Below, piece after piece: positions 5,606 to 7,718 of a stretch of DNA of 7,718 nucleotides. This DNA is from Gammaproteobacteria bacterium (GTDB lineage Bacteria > Pseudomonadota > Gammaproteobacteria > Immundisolibacterales > Immundisolibacteraceae). Positions within the stretch are counted from its first letter, which is position 1. Each line of letters opens with the position of its first letter. Under the pieces are notes generated by a model, which worked only from the letters and a program-made list of their open reading frames with translations, did not search any database and was not told where the DNA came from. The position numbers and the translations under genes are program-made. The stretch covers positions 3,034 to 10,751 of the forward strand of contig DQBD01000212.1 of the NCBI GenBank assembly GCA_003526065.1, read 5' to 3'.

Positions 5606-6820
5606 GTGAGGTTGTTCGAGAAACTCGCCCATGCGGCCGCGGTGCGGCGCGATGTGGTCAGCAGCGGCGGCCTGGTGCCGTTCGGTGTCACCGTCGAGCG
5701 CCTGTTGTCGCCCACCGAGGGCCTGGTGGCCGGCCGCCGGGTGATCCTGGGCGGCACCAACAACTATCTGGGCCTGACCTTCGACCAGACCAGCATCGAG
5801 GCCGGTGTGGTGGCGCTGCGCAGTGAGGGCACCGGTACCACCGGCTCCCGCATGGCCAACGGCAGCTACGCCGGCCATCTGGCTCTGGAACACGAGTTGG
5901 CGGATTTCTACGGCTGGTCGCAGGCGATCGTCTTCTCGACCGGTTATCTGGCCAACCTTGGCATGATCAGCGCGCTCACCGGGCCGGGCGACGTCCTGGT
6001 CATCGACGGTGACTGCCACGCCAGCATCTACGATGGGTGCCGCCTGTCCGGGGCCGAGGTGATCCGCTTTCGGCACAACAATGCGGCCGATCTCGATCGC
6101 CGCCTGGGCCGTCTGGGCGAGCGGGCGCAAAATGCGCTGGTCATCGTGGAAGGCATCTACAGCATGCTCGGCGACCAGGCGCCGCTGCACGACATCGTGG
6201 CCGTCAAGAATCGCCACGGTGCCATGCTGATGGTCGACGAGGCGCACTCGCTGGGTGTGCTGGGTGCCAACGGTCGCGGCCTGTGCGAGGCCGCCGGGGT
6301 GATGGACGACGTCGATTTCGTGGTCGGCACGTTCAGCAAGAGCCTGGGCGGGGTCGGTGGGTTCTGCGTCAGTCCGCATGCCGAACTGGGTCTGGTGCGC
6401 TACGCCAGCCGGCCGTACATCTTCACTGCCTCGCCGTCGCCCGCCACCATCGCGTCCACCCGCGCCGCACTGGCGGCCTTGCGCAGCCGGCCGCAGCTGC
6501 GTCAGCGCCTGTGGCACAACGTGTCGCGCCTGCATGGTGGGTTGACCGCGCTCGGCCTGCCGCCGGCGGCCGAGCCCAGCCCGGTGCTGGCGGTGTTGCG
6601 CGACAGCCGCGATCAGGCGCTGGCCGACTGGCAGGCGCTGCTGGACGCCGGCGTGTACGTCAACCTGATGGTGCCGCCGGCCACGCCGGGCGGCATCAGC
6701 CTGCTGCGCTGCAGCATCAGCGCCGCGCATACCGACGCGCAGATCGACCAGATCCTGAACGCCTTTCGCGCCCTGCCGGGCGCCGGCCACGCTGCCACGG
6801 GGCAGGCCGCCCTGGCATGA
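5606..6820 (+). CDS. spt: Serine palmitoyltransferase-type alpha-oxoamine synthase
   Basis: This 404-residue PLP enzyme of the alpha-oxoamine synthase family has GTG 5606 as the likely start, 8 nt after the ACP stop. Key features in order are GGTNNYLGL near residue 50, TGSRMANGSYAGHLALE near 78-95, DGDCHAS with His138 (stacks on PLP), VDEAHSLGVLG with Asp211 (pairs with the pyridine nitrogen) and His214, and GTFSKSLGG with the Schiff-base Lys245. The relatives are KBL, AONS (BioF), ALAS and SPT. The SRMANGSY-x-GH-x-LE stretch and the adjacent ACP, ligase, GNAT and reductase genes favour SPT over BioF; no other biotin gene is nearby. It would condense acyl-ACP (or acyl-CoA) with L-serine, releasing CO2, to give a 3-keto long-chain base. 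Use of alanine or glycine instead of serine cannot be excluded. No membrane segment is seen, as usual for bacterial SPTs. Its stop overlaps the next start as ATGA. Confidence 0.9.
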   Translation: MRLFEKLAHAAAVRRDVVSSGGLVPFGVTVERLLSPTEGLVAGRRVILGGTNNYLGLTFDQTSIEAGVVALRSEGTGTTGSRMANGSYAGHLALEHELADFYGWSQAIVFSTGYLANLGMISALTGPGDVLVIDGDCHASIYDGCRLSGAEVIRFRHNNAADLDRRLGRLGERAQNALVIVEGIYSMLGDQAPLHDIVAVKNRHGAMLMVDEAHSLGVLGANGRGLCEAAGVMDDVDFVVGTFSKSLGGVGGFCVSPHAELGLVRYASRPYIFTASPSPATIASTRAALAALRSRPQLRQRLWHNVSRLHGGLTALGLPPAAEPSPVLAVLRDSRDQALADWQALLDAGVYVNLMVPPATPGGISLLRCSISAAHTDAQIDQILNAFRALPGAGHAATGQAALA

Positions 6821-7718
6821 GCCGCGCGGCCATGCGGTCCGAACCCGTATCACCGGCCGCCCTGCTCACACCGGTGCGGCTGCAGGTGGCGCCCGGTCAC
6901 TCCCCCGACCCGCGCCCGCCGGTGCGGATCTTCGTCGGCACCGAGCCGGTGCAGCACCGCGCCGAGCGGGTGTTCTTCCATGCGCTGCGCAAGGTGCGCA
7001 ATCCGGCGCGCGTGTACGAGGTGTACCGCATGCTGCGCCTGCCGGGCTTCGCCCAGGGACGCTGGCGTACCGGTTTCACGAACTTCCGCTTCGCCATCCC
7101 GGACCTCGCCGGGCGACACGGGCGCGCCCTGTACAACGACGTCGACGAAATCTATCTGGGCGATCCGGCCGAGCTGTTCGACCGGCCGATGGGCGAAGCG
7201 GGTTACCTGGCCCTGACCCCCTCGGACACGGCGGTGATGTTGCTCGACTGCGCGCGCATGGCGCAGGTGTGGACACTGGAGCGCGCGCAGCGCCTGGGCA
7301 AGAAGACCCTGCTGGAACTGGCCGCCGAGAAGCCCGGCCTGTGGGCGCCGCTGCCGGCGCAGTGGCATGCCCGGGACACCGAGTACCGTCCCGGCTTCAC
7401 CACCTGCCTGCATTACACGGCACTGAACCTGCAGCCGTGGCATCCGACACCCGAGCAGTACTCCTACCACCCGCATCCGCTGGGCGAGCTGTGGCGCGAT
7501 CTCGAGCGTGAAGCCGACGCCGCCGGCTACGAGATTTTCAGCGCCGCCGCGCCAAGCCCGGCCTATGGCGATGCCGCCGCCCGGCTGGCGGTGCCGCCGC
7601 GCTGGCGGCTGCCGGCCGACGTTGCTCGATGGGTCGGGCACGCAGCCAGCGTGGTGACGGTAGGTCCGCTCGACGCGGCCGGTTTCGGTCGGGTACAGGC
7701 GGTCGAGCTCGACCGCCT
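6817..7718 (+). CDS. GT8-like glycosyltransferase, partial at window edge, possible multi-domain protein
   Basis: The frame starts at ATG 6817, in the ATGA overlap with the SPT stop, and is still open at the right edge, so about 300 residues are visible. After a proline-rich leader of about 37 residues comes IFVGTEPVQHRAERVF, a typical first strand and helix of GT8-type enzymes. The metal and nucleotide-sugar binding motif is NDVDEIYLGDPAELF (Asp108, Asp110). Later LPAQWHARD and the LHYTALNLQPWHP segment (His199, Trp208) match the C-terminal metal-binding His region of the fold. No signal peptide or membrane segment is seen, so it should act on the cytoplasmic side. Coupled to SPT, it is a candidate for adding a sugar to the ceramide or to a headgroup; that is inference. 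The recognisable domain seems finished by about residue 225, yet the frame continues for at least 75 residues, so a second domain beyond the edge is possible. Confidence 0.75.
   Translation, partial: MSRAAMRSEPVSPAALLTPVRLQVAPGHSPDPRPPVRIFVGTEPVQHRAERVFFHALRKVRNPARVYEVYRMLRLPGFAQGRWRTGFTNFRFAIPDLAGRHGRALYNDVDEIYLGDPAELFDRPMGEAGYLALTPSDTAVMLLDCARMAQVWTLERAQRLGKKTLLELAAEKPGLWAPLPAQWHARDTEYRPGFTTCLHYTALNLQPWHPTPEQYSYHPHPLGELWRDLEREADAAGYEIFSAAAPSPAYGDAAARLAVPPRWRLPADVARWVGHAASVVTVGPLDAAGFGRVQAVELDR

Noticed and set aside
5606..6820. BioF (8-amino-7-oxononanoate synthase) of biotin synthesis
   Set aside because: The fold is shared, but no other biotin gene is present and the neighbours match the ceramide set, so SPT is the better call.
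5333..6853. 506-codon minus-strand open frame opposite the ACP and SPT genes
   Set aside because: No recognisable domain, biased composition, and it spans two clear genes on the other strand.

Overview
The window is GC-rich, densely coding DNA from a bacterium, most likely a Pseudomonadota (a gamma- or neighbouring proteobacterium is my best guess from gene types and style; the sequence alone does not fix the genus). Genes are packed tightly with stop/start overlaps of the GTGA and ATGA type and several GTG or TTG starts. No RNA gene, insertion sequence, CRISPR array or phage gene is visible.

Layout. Two transcription units diverge from an AT-rich spacer near 1982-2010. The minus-strand unit holds a GNAT-fold acyltransferase resembling the bacterial ceramide synthase bCerS (767-1981), followed with a 4-nt overlap by a nucleotidyltransferase that runs off the left edge (1-770). 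The plus-strand unit holds a small HIT-family protein (about 2129-2557), a fatty acyl-AMP ligase (2554-4347), an NAD(P)-dependent epimerase-type reductase resembling ceramide reductase CerR (4340-5275), a 79-bp gap with a hairpin, a TATACT box and a strong ribosome binding site, an acyl carrier protein (5355-5597), a serine palmitoyltransferase-type PLP enzyme (5606-6820) and a GT8-like glycosyltransferase that runs off the right edge (6817-7718).

How the genes fit together. The set of ligase, ACP, SPT, GNAT acyltransferase and epimerase-type reductase is the gene set established in Caulobacter crescentus for bacterial ceramide synthesis. In that model the ligase charges the ACP with a fatty acid, SPT condenses the acyl-ACP with serine (or another amino acid) to a 3-keto long-chain base, bCerS N-acylates it, and CerR reduces the keto group. 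The nucleotidyltransferase and the glycosyltransferase at the two edges are good candidates for headgroup addition, which would make this a locus for a decorated sphingolipid. The HIT protein has no obvious place in the known pathway. Function is assigned by family resemblance and gene context; the exact acyl chains, amino acid and headgroup cannot be read from the sequence.
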